DNA of 64,000 nucleotides, taken from positions 4,868,425 through 4,932,424 of the forward strand of contig CM055869.1 of the NCBI GenBank assembly GCA_029582165.1, read 5' to 3'. Below, in pieces: positions 22,499 through 33,850 of the stretch (its first letter is position 1; each line of letters starts with the position of its first letter). The position numbers were made by a program, and so were the translations under genes. The notes below the pieces were generated by a model that made no database searches, had not been told where the DNA came from, and saw nothing but the letters and a program-made list of their open reading frames with translations. This stretch comes from Portulaca oleracea (lineage: Eukaryota > Streptophyta > Magnoliopsida > Caryophyllales > Portulacaceae).

Positions 22499-24393
22499 TA
22501 CTCACTGAAACATAAATTATTTTTTTCTTTCTGAGGAAAAAGATAGTCCGATCCGGGTATTTCATTGATAGGACAAAAAATAAGTTTTATCCCTCATAAT
22601 AATGTCCATGAAACCATGACTTTTTTCGAGAAATTACTGGACCACACAATCCATTGCTCTACAATTTGTTGTTATTTGGAGGACCTGTTCTTTTGGGTTA
22701 GAAAAATAAAAGTGAAAGTTGGAATTAAGTTGGAAGGGGATCGTCAAAGCTGTTAAAAATCAAAAGGAGTTGGTCAAAGCTGGAAGAAACTGGAAAAGGC
22801 TGAAAAATGAAAATAATCAAATTTTTTGAAAAGAGTTGGAAAGAATTGGAAATAGTTCTATTTATTTAATTCAGTAGATATATAATAAGAGTTGAAAAAG
22901 CTAAAGTCTCCTAATTTCTTGGTCCACTGCTATTTGCAATCTCCATCTACAGTCTCTAAGTACTGCTCCAAAGCTTCATTTCCCAGCTTGTTGGAGCATA
23001 AAACATAAATTATCAATATGAAACAAATGAAAATACTATGAAAAGAACAACTACTAAAAGTATTTTGGAACAAGACTAACATTTTTGTAGAGAAATCACT
23101 GACTTGACTAAAGTTTAACGTTGCACTACTAACCCATGTCATATGATGGCCCAATTCATGTCAGGGAAAATAAACATTCATTTGATCGAAACAATAAACG
23201 AATATAGTCAATTTTGGCCCAAGTCAACAAGCCCTTTAAGGGATCTGGTTCTAGAGAGTGAATAGCATCATAGGAGTCCCATACATTTCTTTTTTCCTTT
23301 TCTTTTAACCTAGTTTTTCTTTTACTTTGATAATTTTCTTTGTTGCCTCCTTTTATTTATATCGCCCCACTTTTGTCACGATCTTCCTAACTTTGTCCTT
23401 CTTTCCTTCTAAACTTCAAACTCTTTCTCCATTCATCAACCACATTCATCATCTTCCTCTCTACCGCTACCAATTGCCACCTACTATGGTCATACTCCTT
23501 CCTTCTTAATTCCTATATTATTTATCCAACATTAATAGTATCACGGTTTTTAATATTTATCTGACCTTCTAAAAGAATAGGGTTGAGTTTCAACACAAAT
23601 TAAGAAATGTAACTTTTTAAAAAAAAAAAATATTCTTATCACTTTTTGAGATCGATCAAGACATTGTCAGCAACACAAATAGCAATATGTACAACAATAA
23701 TAAAGATTGACACAAGACTTTTAATGTGGAAAAAATGAAACTAGAAAGAAACTACAAACAATGCACTATTAGATATTTAGATTATTAGAATGTTTAATAA
23801 GAGATTCTCATATTAGTTATAGAGATACAAACATTAGAAATCAATCTCTTATTGTACATATGAATCTCCATTAATTCATACGAGTAAACTTTAAGACTTA
23901 GTCTCTATTTATAATATAGACTAACTGCAATTGATTAGGTTTAATAAGCAAATCTTGGGAACCAAAGAGTCTTGAAAAGGCATCAACCAAACAACCAAGG
24001 ACAACACTATAAAATCTATTGTCGAAATTTCCTCATCGTGCCAAAAGAGGGTACCACAGACTGAAGCCACCACTTTGGGTTGTCTAGACTCTAGAGTGAC
24101 CTTTGTCCTAACCTTCTAATGAGTTTCTCTATTCGGCTCCAACGCTTAGCCCCTACGACTTGTTTCCAGCCATCATCGAACCTTTGACCTCGCTAATGTT
24201 TGACCCAAACTATAATTTGGGGTACAAAAATATGCCAACATCACTGATGTACAAAATTAACACAAACTATACATGAAAAAAGAAGGGTGAATTTAGGAGA
24301 AAAATACTTTCAAATAAACTCCAATTCAATAGAAAAAGTCATTCTAAACCTGACTATGTTAAGGCTCATGCTTTAATCACATGGTTGTTGATA
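22499..24393. other. Gene-poor AT-rich stretch
   Basis: No gene, RNA or clear element was recognised. The stretch from about 22685 begins CCTGTTCTTTTGGGTTAG, like a hAT-type MITE edge, but no right partner was found. Confidence 0.4.
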
Positions 24394-24876
24394 GGGGTGA
24401 GTGGATCAGGCCCATATCATTTTAATTTGTGGTCCTAGTCCTAGTAATCACCGAGATGTAAATTGTGATTTCAGTTCAAGTCCCAATTGTGACCAAGATT
24501 AAAATTCTGGTCGTAGTTCTTGTCCCACTGGGATTGAAAAATGAACTGGAAACCTACTTAAGTTTTTAGCTTAAGTTATTTACAATTTTTGTTTAGGGCT
24601 TATACGTATAGGAGTCAAGCAACAAAGGCACATCGTACGACAGAGTTGAGGCTTGAAAGTAAAAAACTGAGAGTTGAGATGAATCAAAAATTAAGGTTTA
24701 CACCTTACACCCTTACAATGTGGATTAATAGTTGTGTGTGTGTTCTTTTTGAATGACTGTAACTAGAACTCAAGTTATCCTCAATCCCCTCCCAATCCCA
24801 CTAGGAGTTTGGGACTAGGACCTGAGTGAGATCGGGATTAAGATCAAATTTTTCGTATTTTGGCTCACCCCTAGTC
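24394..24876. mobile_element. Possible hAT-type element with TAGGGGTGAG termini
   Basis: The left edge TAGGGGTGAGTGGATC and the inverse of the right edge, TAGGGGTGAGCC, match for the first ten bases, a terminus common in plant hAT elements. Inside are repeated GGGATT/TCCCAGTT segments also found at about 40855-41010. No 8-bp target duplication was identified. Confidence 0.45.
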
Positions 24877-25091
24877 ATGAACATGTATTATTTACTTAGT
24901 ATTTCAAAAATCTTAATAATAACAATTAATATTTATCTAAAGAACGCAACACCTTCTGCATCAAGTTATATATGATGATAAGACAATAATTTGAAGGCAT
25001 GAAGGTAACTTTAAACGGTAAAACACTCATAATATTAGAAAATAGAAAATTATTTTCATTATTTTATGCGAGCTTATTATTTATACTTCCA

Positions 25092-26815
25092 GTTGCATGA
25101 TTAAAAATAAGAATTAGGCCCAAACAAATAGAATGAGAACAAGCACAAGACTGATCAGCATAACACATCATGAAAAGTAATTATCAATACTATAAATTAC
25201 TCAAAGACCAAGTTTAACTACTCAAACCTTTTTGTCCCACTAGTATTTAATTTCCATAGTAAATAAAACCCAATTTGTATTTGACGACCATAAATTAAGA
25301 ATATAGTAGATTGTAGCAGATATAGATCCTGTCTCAGTCTACCAGACCACCCATGTAAGTTCTTTGGAGCCAATGTTTTCTATTAGAAATAATAAAACAG
25401 TATTATATATATACACAAATTGGATCGTTAATTAGGTCTTCATTTCTCTTTTGTTTTTCATCTGTGGTTAAACCTACTTAAATGGTTGGTTCTCATAATC
25501 AAGATATAACACATCTTAAGACACTTATGTTTTTCTTAATTAATTTGTCAAAATCAAATTTTTCATCCCTACTATAAGATTTATAAGTTTTATAAGTTCG
25601 CTTTTTATCATGAAAGGTTATCTTAGACTTAAATAAGAGATTTGCTTCCATTTTTTAGCTGTCTTCATCTGCACTTAATTAATTGTACTTGTATATTTTT
25701 GAAAGAAATTGTGGATAATATTGGCGTCAATTTCATGGGAACACTTGGATAAGAGTAAGGTTCGTGGAGAAACTCATTTTTTTTTAGAAATTATTTACTA
25801 TACTGTAAATATTTTCAGGAATAAAATTTAGTCTTACTCAAAACACTAAATAGGACTTGCTGACTTGTTTCTCTCATTAAGGAAGTATATTTGCTCGGAG
25901 TAGTAGTAGTCTAAAACTTTTATTCTTTAGAGCTCAATACATATCCAATATTATTAACCGACCTTGTACCCTTATCCATCATAAGCGTTTCAAAACTTAT
26001 GCTCAAACTTCCTTCCAATGGTAACACATCACATTTACATGGGTAGACCTTAGGAAATTAACTTCGTCTGCTCTTAGAATTGAGATCCCTATGCGGAATT
26101 GCGGATCATCGCATGAGAAGGGTGGATGGGGCTGATGGTGAAATCCAACGACGCGGATCACCGCTAGGTAATATAACTTACTTTATCATTAAGTCTATCA
26201 TTGGCGCGGATTTCTATCGCAAGGACATTTTTCATTGCCGATTCTGTTGCTATTCAGTAATTTTCTAAGATTTTATCTTTAAAAATCAACTTGCAATTAA
26301 AAAAGTATTTTACTTAATTTATATATATTTTAATGCAATTACAAAATATAATGATATTAAAAACGCATATTAAGATTTAAGATTTACAATCTTCGAGAAA
26401 CATTTATGCTCATATATTTTTTGACAATTTGGTAGATAAGATATATATATCCATCATCATTCTACTCGATTGTAAAGAAATCAATATCCACTGGTGACAA
26501 ATCCAACACCATCAAACAGTGTTTCACTATTATACTATTAATTGTACAGTTCCACTTGCAGAATTAAATACGAACGTATTCCAAATAAGTGGAATGAAAA
26601 CATGCAGAAAATCCTAAGTTAAGTCCTCATGAAAGGTACTCAATACAAGTACAATTAGTTTAACTACTTAAAACACTTTCTGTCCCACTTGTTCATCATA
26701 AAAATATTAATTAATTATTAATTAATTAAGTAAAAGAAACGATATTGTTCCATTTTCAAATCCATTAGCAATTTTGTGGATAAAGATCCTGTCTCAATCT
26801 TGCAGGCACAACCAC
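25092..26815 (+). repeat. Old direct duplication, about 250 bp copies 1.46 kb apart
   Basis: Segments at about 25092-25345 and 26556-26815 share blocks in the same order: CAGTTGCATGATTAAA/CACTTGCAGAATTAAA, AATAGAATGAGAAC/AAGTGGAATGAAAAC, TTTAACTACTCAAAC/TTTAACTACTTAAAA, TGTCCCACTAGT/TGTCCCACTTGT and AGATCCTGTCTCARTCT. No coding frame runs through either copy. The origin is unknown. Confidence 0.5.
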
Positions 26816-27084
26816 CCTATAATTTACAAGGACACCTTAATAATTAATATTTAATATCAATATGAAGCAAATTAAGTTCCATGAAACTTAACATCCTTGT
26901 AATTGAGACGAAGGACCATATATACGTACGTAGCATATCATGACCAAATTGATCGAGGTCAAAGGATACTTGTGCTAATTCCTTGAGAGAGTCTTATGAT
27001 GTATGGATGTAAGTCAAGCCTTGATGAATCGAAGAATAAAACATGTGATAACCATGTCAACGTAGCACAATTCTCTTTCTGCAG

Positions 27085-27315
27085 TTTTTTTTTTTTTTTT
27101 TTACATCATAGTTAAGTCGGGTCACCTAATGAATCTTCTATTTAAGTAAGAACCCAATAGGCCTACAAGTCAAAAGAAGAGGGGTACAACATTATGAGGC
27201 CCACTAGGATCCTTCCAAGGATACCAACAATTCCTATCAAGGAAATGGTGGTCACCAAGGATCGAACCCCAGTTAGTTATCCTTCCATCCCACCCTCATG
27301 CCACTTGATCATGAG
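27085..27315 (-). mobile_element. tRNA-derived SINE (copy 1), minus orientation
   Basis: On the minus strand the head shows a pol III A box (TGATCAAGTGG, complement of 27301-27311) and B box (GGTTCGATCC, complement of 27259-27268) at tRNA-like spacing. It runs leftward into an 18-nt poly-A tail (T-run at 27085-27102). CTGCAG lies at both flanks (27079-27084 and 27316-27321), a possible short target duplication. Confidence 0.7.
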
Positions 27316-27321
27316 CTGCAG

Positions 27322-27476
27322 CTTGTAGCCCAAGTGGCATAAGGGTGGGAGGTTTATCCTCTCCGCCAAGGTTGAACCCCCGGTGACCACATTTCTTTTG
27401 GTGGGAATTTTTGATGTCATTGGGAGGTTCCTTGTAAGCTTCATAGTAGTGTACCCCCTCCCCTGTGAACCGGTGG
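27322..27476 (+). mobile_element. tRNA-derived SINE (copy 2), plus orientation, interrupted at 27476
   Basis: It has an A box TAGCCCAAGTGG (27326-27337) and a B box GGTTGAACCCC (27370-27380). It shares AAGTGGCATRAGGGTGGGA and GGTGACCAC with copy 1, so both belong to one family. The hAT element at 27477-28624 splits it; the right part resumes at 28625 and leads into a TA repeat near 28648, perhaps its tail. Confidence 0.65.
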
Positions 27477-28155
27477 CAGGGGCGAAGCCAGGATCTTTGA
27501 TCAGGAGGGGCCAAAAATCTCGGTGACTTTGGTGGTGGAACTTCAACACTGGCCTGGGGATTATCTGTATTTTGCTTCTGTTGCTCTTCAACGTTTTCAT
27601 TCCTTTTCCTTTTAAACATAAAATCAATAGTATTTTGCTTTCCCATGACTAATTATATGCTACATGTACAAAAAAATTTAGACATAGTTAAAAGTCAAAT
27701 AAATTTGCAATTTGGCATCAACTACACACTTAAGTATTAATGGAAAAAAATTGACATAAATTTTCAGGTTTGCAACCCCAATCAAACCACATAACCCAAT
27801 TAGAAATTACCTAAACCAAATTATTATACTGAATAATTGAAATAATATGACATAAAAGCTAAATTACATAATTAACTATCCAAAGATTACCTGAAAATTT
27901 CTTAAATTTCGCAGCCTTTGCCCTCTGTAGAAATTTATCTGATTTTGACAATATGGCTACTGGAACAAACCGATTCCCAACTTCAATTTAATAGCAGATA
28001 ACAAAAAGATAAGCAAAATTAGCAATATAGTGAAATTTAATTTCGAAAACAGATTGAATGAAAATTAGAGAACAAGAAACGGGAGAAACATTGAAAAATT
28101 TATTAACTGAGCAAGTGAGAGAGAGATTATACATACCATAAATTAGAAGCTTCAT
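27477..28155 (-). pseudogene. 5' part of a hAT (TTF/zinc finger MYM-type) transposon gene, 3' deleted
   Basis: Three pieces join in phase: 28137-28155 (MKLLIY), 27891-27980 (VGNRFVPVAILSKSDK to KFKKFS) and 27648 downward (MGKQNTIDFMFKRKRNENV). All junctions are GT-AG. The TIDFMFKRK start recalls the N-terminus of plant hAT-type proteins with TTF zinc fingers, often written TIDSFFKRK. After about 45 further residues the frame enters the terminal repeat (LAPPDQRSWLRPC), so zinc finger, catalytic and dimerisation domains are gone. Confidence 0.5.
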
Positions 28156-28624
28156 AATATATGTGTAAGGCCAATTGAGATCTCAAAAATATTAATGAAA
28201 GTTTGAAAAATTAAGAAAGGAAGTTGGACAGTCATTGTAGAGAAGATCTAGAATGGAAGGATAAAGCTTCCTATTTTTTTTTACTTTTGATAATGTAATT
28301 GAGAGAAAGAGAGAGCCGAGAGGTTAATAGAATTGAAAATATCAACATCTAATATTATAATTATTGTTGGTTATTAATGTAAAAAATTTAATATTTTTCA
28401 AATCAAAAAGTGTTCTATACAAATACATCATTTACGCGTGAATTGTGGACAGGTGGATAAAAAAAATGAATTGTGGACAACTAATATTATTTTTATATTT
28501 AAGGAGGGGGTCATTGGATTCCACTAGCCATTTTTCATATCTTAGTATTAGAAATTATGTACATATTGTAGAAATATGAGGGGGGGCCATGGCCCCTTTA
28601 GGCCTTGCCATTCCTCCGCCCCTG
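27477..28624 (-). mobile_element. Non-autonomous hAT transposon inserted in a SINE
   Basis: The left end CAGGGGCGAAGCCAGGATC and the right end, read inversely as CAGGGGCGGAGGAATGGC, are hAT-type inverted termini. The flanks carry a perfect 8-bp target duplication ACCGGTGG (27469-27476 and 28625-28632). The 1148-bp element keeps the start of a protein gene reading leftward that runs straight into the left terminus. This is what an internal deletion would leave: the 5' part of the gene joined to the 3' end of the element. Confidence 0.85.
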
Positions 28625-28644
28625 ACCGGTGGGCCAACTGGTTA

Positions 28645-28647
<3 letters not shown>

Positions 28648-28712
<65 letters not shown>
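28648..28712. repeat. (TA)n microsatellite, about 65 bp
   Basis: A pure TA dinucleotide run, immediately right of the hAT/SINE complex and perhaps grown from the SINE tail. CAACTGGTWAC occurs on both sides. Confidence 0.9.
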
Positions 28713-28714
<2 letters not shown>

Positions 28715-30059
28715 CCTACCAACTGGTAACTTGGTACGTAATTGCAAGGAGAAGATATACAAACCTACTCTAGCTGATTCATTTCTAGCAACTTGTTTAA
28801 ATATATAATGTCCTATTTTCACCAAGCTGTTTGACAAACTTAAATGAGCAATCATAAAACTACTACGTTTCCCGCATGCTTGACTTGTCCATAGGATGTT
28901 CCAACATTCGATTTGATGTTATCAAATAATTACTTGTCATTGTCAACGTGTGACATTTTACTTAAAAGTGCATTAATTAATTAATTAATGTATATTACTG
29001 TTATCCCAGACACTCAATCAACAACCCCCCTAAAGCATTGGAGATTATAGGATTAGTGATGACTTTTAAAATTTTCATATATGAAGATTTTAAACTTTTT
29101 CAAGGTATGTGTAAGTCTCACCAAAAATGGGGAATATTGATTATAGTTTTGAGGCAAGATCATACCACTTTTTTAAAGACCAAATCTGTAACTCCACCAC
29201 CCCAAGATGAAATAAAAACTCTACTTAATAATAAATAAATTCCCAACTTCATCATCTTTTTGGATAGAATTACACTTTTGCAATTTTCTATTCATGTCAT
29301 CAGTTTATTTTATTAAACATAAAAATGATAAATAAAAATATAATTATCAAACTTGGACACTTTTGCAATCTCTCTCTTTATATATATGCAAGCCTTGGTT
29401 AACCTATATACTGCAGGAACTCATGTACTTAATTATAAGCTCATAACAGTGTTCGCTCTTCATAAAGAGTGAGATTTTACTCTTTCTATTCATGTAGAAC
29501 TTTAATTAGAAGTAACACTTTTACATAGTAACCTTTTTAGTATTTTGTCCGTGACTTTTATCAATGGGTGACTTTTATAAGAATTAAACCAAATAAATTA
29601 TTAGTCGCCTCCATATTAATAAAAAGTTATGATAAAGTGATATGCTTTACAATAAATTGGTTTTATACTTTTACATAAGACTTATTGATATATGTGTGTG
29701 TGGGTATGGAGATCTATGAAATTGGAGTATTGTGTAATTTGATTTAGAGGTTCATTTGCAGATGGACAAAGTCGAATTTTTAAGGGACAAACCCAATGTT
29801 TCATTCATTTTACAAGGACTAACGTCCACATATAAGTGGTAACTTACAAGATTCTGGGACGCAAAACATTATGTACCGCGTATATACAGAGCCTCGACTA
29901 GAGATAAAGACTAACTCACTAGATTCTTGCTAATTGTTAATCAGGCAGAATTTGCTCAAAAGCAAGTATTTAACTCCCTAACAAGAAGGAATTAACTGAA
30001 CATGGGACTATATATATAGCTATATAGTCTAGACATCAAGCTTAAGGTAAATAACAAAA
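28713..30059. other. Intergenic region, nothing recognised
   Basis: AT-rich DNA without a supportable gene. The right end must include the 3' UTR of the DUF761 gene. Confidence 0.5.
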
Positions 30060-30680
30060 CTAATTGAAGCCATTTTGGTAAATCCTATGAATCCTATTCC
30101 AAGACTCTTCCCTTTGCATCCTCAACTGCTTGTAGAAGTTTCCAATAAAAACCTCTGCCTTGACAAACAACTCCTCCTCTTCCTCTTCCTCGTTCTCGTT
30201 CCTCTCCTCGAAATCCTCCTCCTCTTCTACTTTACTTTCTATGAAGAAGATACTCGGTGTCGATGAGGATTTCTTCACCTTCAAGGTATCCTTTAGGACC
30301 AACTTCTCTTCTACTTTTTCCTTGTGATCTTGATTCTTTTTGGATGCCTCAAAAACCTCAACATCCACTGTGGTGTAGGAGACACTCAGGGTCTGTTTTG
30401 GAGTGATGGTGTTGTCGTTAGTCGCAGAGCCTTTCATGTCGAGTTCTTGCTCCTTGAGCAAAGAAGAAGAAGAAGAAGAAGAAGAAGAAGAAGAAGAAGA
30501 AGAAGAAGAAGAAGAAGAAGAAGAGAGAAACCCGGCTTCGAGTCCAAGAGAAATGATGAGGAGATTGATGATCAAGTAAAGATAAGTGGATCTAAGTGAG
30601 GAAGACAGAAGAGGAGTTAGGAACAAAAGAGTTGCTATGAGAGATAGTGTTAGGAGTTGAGTTTTCCTGAACTCTCCCAT
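30060..30680 (-). CDS. DUF761-domain protein with two N-terminal hydrophobic segments and a poly-Ser tract
   Basis: A single uninterrupted frame of 206 residues starts MGEFRKTQLL. Residues about 8-27 (LTLSLIATLLFLTPLL) and 32-52 (YLYLIINLLIISLGLEAG) are hydrophobic, suggesting membrane anchoring. About 21 serines follow, encoded by a perfect TCT run. The middle is acidic and lysine-rich. The C-terminus ELFVKAEVFIGNFYKQLRMQ matches the plant DUF761 motif (cotton-fibre-expressed/A70-like proteins, often with an N-terminal DUF4408). Function is unknown in this family; some members are stress- or elicitor-induced. A TATATA-type box lies about 90 bp upstream. Confidence 0.82.
   Translation of the reverse strand: MGEFRKTQLLTLSLIATLLFLTPLLSSSLRSTYLYLIINLLIISLGLEAGFLSSSSSSSSSSSSSSSSSSSSSLLKEQELDMKGSATNDNTITPKQTLSVSYTTVDVEVFEASKKNQDHKEKVEEKLVLKDTLKVKKSSSTPSIFFIESKVEEEEDFEERNENEEEEEEELFVKAEVFIGNFYKQLRMQREESWNRIHRIYQNGFN
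30461..30523 (-). repeat. (AAG)21 coding microsatellite
   Basis: Twenty-one perfect AAG units on the plus strand are read as serine codons on the minus strand in the DUF761 gene. Such a run is prone to length change. Confidence 0.9.
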
Positions 30681-30769
30681 TGATCTTATGCAAAAATAAT
30701 TCTCACTTGGTTTCGAGGAGGATATTTCTTCAAGTTGGTTGTAGTGAAACGAACAAAGGGAATTGAAGA

Positions 30770-30780
30770 AGGATATATAG
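30770..30780 (-). promoter_or_regulatory. Candidate TATA box of the DUF761 gene
   Basis: CTATATATCC on the minus strand, about 90 bp before the ATG, is the only TATA-like motif at that distance. Inferred from position and sequence only. Confidence 0.45.
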
Positions 30781-31519
30781 TAGGAAGATTTCCTTCTTTT
30801 CCTTTATTTTTTTCCAAGTTGATTGTGGTGGTTGATGAGGTGATTTATAGGTTGTGCCCCAAGTAGGGTCCATTTCTTTGAGTTTAAAGGATAAGAATAA
30901 GTTACCTAATTAAGTAATTATATGGTCCGGCAAAAATTCAGGTTTCGGTAAATTCAGTTTAAATTCGGTCAACATTAAAATTAGTACAAAAAATTGATGT
31001 CTGAATTCATCTTTTTTGTTCAAATCAGGTCAAATTATTTGGAGGGAACTAAACTTGGGTCAAAAATCTGGTTCGATAATATATAAACAGAAATATTATG
31101 TTCGAATATTTGGTCAATTCATCGAATGTCAAAATCGAGTTTAGACAAAATCAGATTTTTTAATATGTGCTCCAAAAATGATGTCTTGGCCGAATAGACA
31201 CTTCATCAATACTCTTCCCAATTAAAGTAGGATTGAAATGAGTTTAGCAATTCAACTTTGGAATATTGTCTTTGAGGACGTCAAATATAATTTTAAGAGA
31301 TATCAAGTTTGCATGGATAATTCCCCTGATGTCCATAATTAATGCTAATGTAATCATGTCCCCTAAAACAATACTTGATATCCTAAAAAACATTACTTGA
31401 TATTCATCCATGCTCACTAGCTCACCAAAAAGCCATGCTTATATGAGTCGACTCCCTTTTACTTATTTATCCTTAAATCTTAATCTGTCTAAAAATTGCA
31501 TGTTTCATTATATTTTTAA

Positions 31520-31883
31520 GGGTTTTTGGCTCAAAATAATCCGAAATCGGAGGTCATTGGCTGAAAATAATCCAAACTCACTTTTTGGCAGAAAATAATC
31601 CAAACTTTTAACCTATTTACTTGGACTAAACCGAAATCGATTTCCAACATCAGAATTTTGACTGGGTAGCCGGAGCACGTGTTTCTTTAATTGATTTTGG
31701 TTTTGAATTTATGCTGACTGGGGTCTACATAAGCTGACCGGTCAGCATTCTGACGTCAGAAATCGACTTCGGTTTACTCCGAGTAAATAGGTTAAAAGTT
31801 TAGATTACTTTCAGCCAAAAAGTGAGTTTGGATTATTTTCAGCCAATGACCTCCGACTTCGGATTATTTTGAGCCAAAAACCC
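31520..31883. mobile_element. Mutator-like MITE, 364 bp, with 9-bp target duplication
   Basis: The left end GGGTTTTTGGCTCAAAATAA and its inverse at the right end (TTATTTTGAGCCAAAAACCC) open inverted repeats of about 120 bp (AATCCGAARTCGGAGGTCAT, AATAATCCAAACTCACTTTT and more). A perfect 9-bp direct repeat TATTTTTAA flanks it (31511-31519, 31884-31892), the size typical of Mutator elements. No coding capacity. Confidence 0.85.
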
Positions 31884-31912
31884 TATTTTTAAACAATCAT
31901 GAAATGAAAATA

Positions 31913-32124
31913 CTACCTTCGTCCCTAAATAAGTATTAATTTGATTAAATTTTGACCGTTGATTACTTACAAATTATAATGAACTACAATATAACATTAA
32001 ATTTCATTGTAATTTTTAGTACAATATATTTCTAACAGTGATAATTTCATATTATAACTCATTATAATTTGTGAGTCAATGGCCAAAGTTTAGTCAAATA
32101 ATGCTTATTTAAAAACAAAGGTAG
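31913..32124. mobile_element. Stowaway-like MITE, 212 bp
   Basis: The left end CTACCTTCGTCCCTAAATAAG and the right end CTTATTTAAAAACAAAGGTAG are imperfect inverses, flanked by TA (31911-31912, 32125-32126). The length equals that of the copy at 10890-11101, and TTTTGACCGTTGATTA-type segments are shared. Confidence 0.75.
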
Positions 32125-32297
32125 TAGATAAGATTGACTTTATGGAATAAAAAAAAAGAGAGATTTTTTTTCGATTACTCAAAGTCCGAACGGGTTGAAC
32201 AGTTGGTAACAAAATTACATAAATCGCAAAAGCAACAACATGATACCTAGAGAAATCAGTAAAAGCATCAAAACAAAAGCAGTTGAAACAACAAACC

Positions 32298-32555
32298 TCG
32301 TTCTTGTATACGGCTGGCTGTGGTGTGACGCGGTCTGATGTGGTGAGTTTGGTAAAGTTATGATGGATTGTGGTGGGTTGTGGGAAGTTGTGGTTTTAAT
32401 AATTGTAAATATGTTGGAAAATGTTAAATTGTTGGAATAAGTGATATATATAAAGTAATTAGAAAAAGTAAATTGTGGTGGATTGTGGTAGAATGTGGCA
32501 AGTTGTGGTGCGGTATGACATCGCAGCCAAGAAGCCGCATGAAAGAAGAGGGCCT
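32298..32555. mobile_element. hAT-like MITE, GCGGT family
   Basis: The edges CTCGTTCTTGTATACGGCTGG and (inverse) AGGCCCTCTTCTTTCATGCGG are related inverted ends. The interior has repeated TGTGGTGGATTGTGGT/TTGTGGTGCGG units like the copies at 43286, 43772 and 53947. No clear target duplication. Confidence 0.5.
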
Positions 32556-33850
32556 TACTTGTTTGTCTGTCTTCCTTTCCCTTTGTCATTTGATCAATTC
32601 TCGTTAAACAGACTCATCGTAGTTTCAGTATCCTTACAAATAAAACTTATGCATGCACAGCCAACCCAACCCAATTAACGATCATGCAGGAGGATCATCA
32701 AAAAAACCCACTGCACCTACTGCTTCGTTCATTCGTGATAACAGAATTGTGTTCGATGACCATATTTGGATTAATCTTTTTTTTTTTTTACCACAATTAG
32801 CCCCTTGTTTAACCCATGAAACAAGCTGGATGCCCACATTCATCAAGTTGTCCAATTAAATGTTTTACTTTATTTATTTATTGGCTTTATTTTATTACTA
32901 CATTCAAGTCAAGTTGAAATATATACAAGCTCACGTACTATTCCAACTACTATTTTGGTCACCAGAAATCTAGATTTACGCAGATGCCAGACACACAACA
33001 AAAAGCCAGCTTTTTTATTATTTCAAACTTGCAATTTCTCACTATAATGTTTTTTTAATGACACTCGCAATAATATCTCGAAAACTCTATTAGTTTAAAA
33101 AAAGTTGGAGAAAAGTATTTTTATGAAACCAGCAATGAAATCTTGAAAACTCTATTTATAAAATAGTTGGAAAAAAGTATGACTTTGTATGGTAGATGTA
33201 GATCTTAACAAGACCAGTTGTGCAAATATTTCTCTTTACGTGAAATAATCAATGTCCATGAACACATTGAAATTCGGATATTACGTTAAGTGTAGTAATG
33301 CATGTGGTACGCCACATGTAATATACCATGTTATTTAGAGTGATAAGATTAAATTATGTTGATAAGAAAAGGAAAATTCACACCAAGTAAATTTACATCA
33401 AGCAAATATGATATCTTTAGCGTAGAAAAGCAGAACAAATTAACAACGAATGCTGAAATGTGCTTTTTTTACATAACAAATGAAGGTTGGGTTGGAGAAG
33501 AATAAAAACAAAATAGTAAGAAAAACAACATTCACAATTCACAAAGCTAACATTGCACTGAAACATCATACACCCAACTCCACCTTCTCAAACGTCACCA
33601 ACACTTTTAACTACGGCCACAATTCTGAGGCACGTTAACGACAAATTAAATGATATCTACAAATGTTTGACGCCCAAGCAGACCCAACAGCCACAAAATT
33701 TTGGGGGTTGAACAAGTTGTTGGCTCTGTGCTGAAACAAACAGGAGATGTCCACGAGAACGGCCGGTTGACACTTGAGCACAAAAATGAACCAGTCAGCG
33801 CTGCTTACAGTTACACGATCCGTTTCTATTACATACTTTGCCTTCACATC
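32556..33850. other. Intergenic region
   Basis: No gene recognised. The right part must include the 3' UTR of the DUF212 gene. Confidence 0.5.

Noticed and set aside
22189..22515. 108-codon plus-strand frame
   Set aside because: It coincides almost exactly with a Stowaway-like MITE.
26080..26268. 62-codon frame in a GC-richer patch
   Set aside because: No recognisable domain, no splice partners and no similarity I recall.
28576..28855. Frames with long Tyr-Ile runs
   Set aside because: Pure translation of the TA microsatellite.
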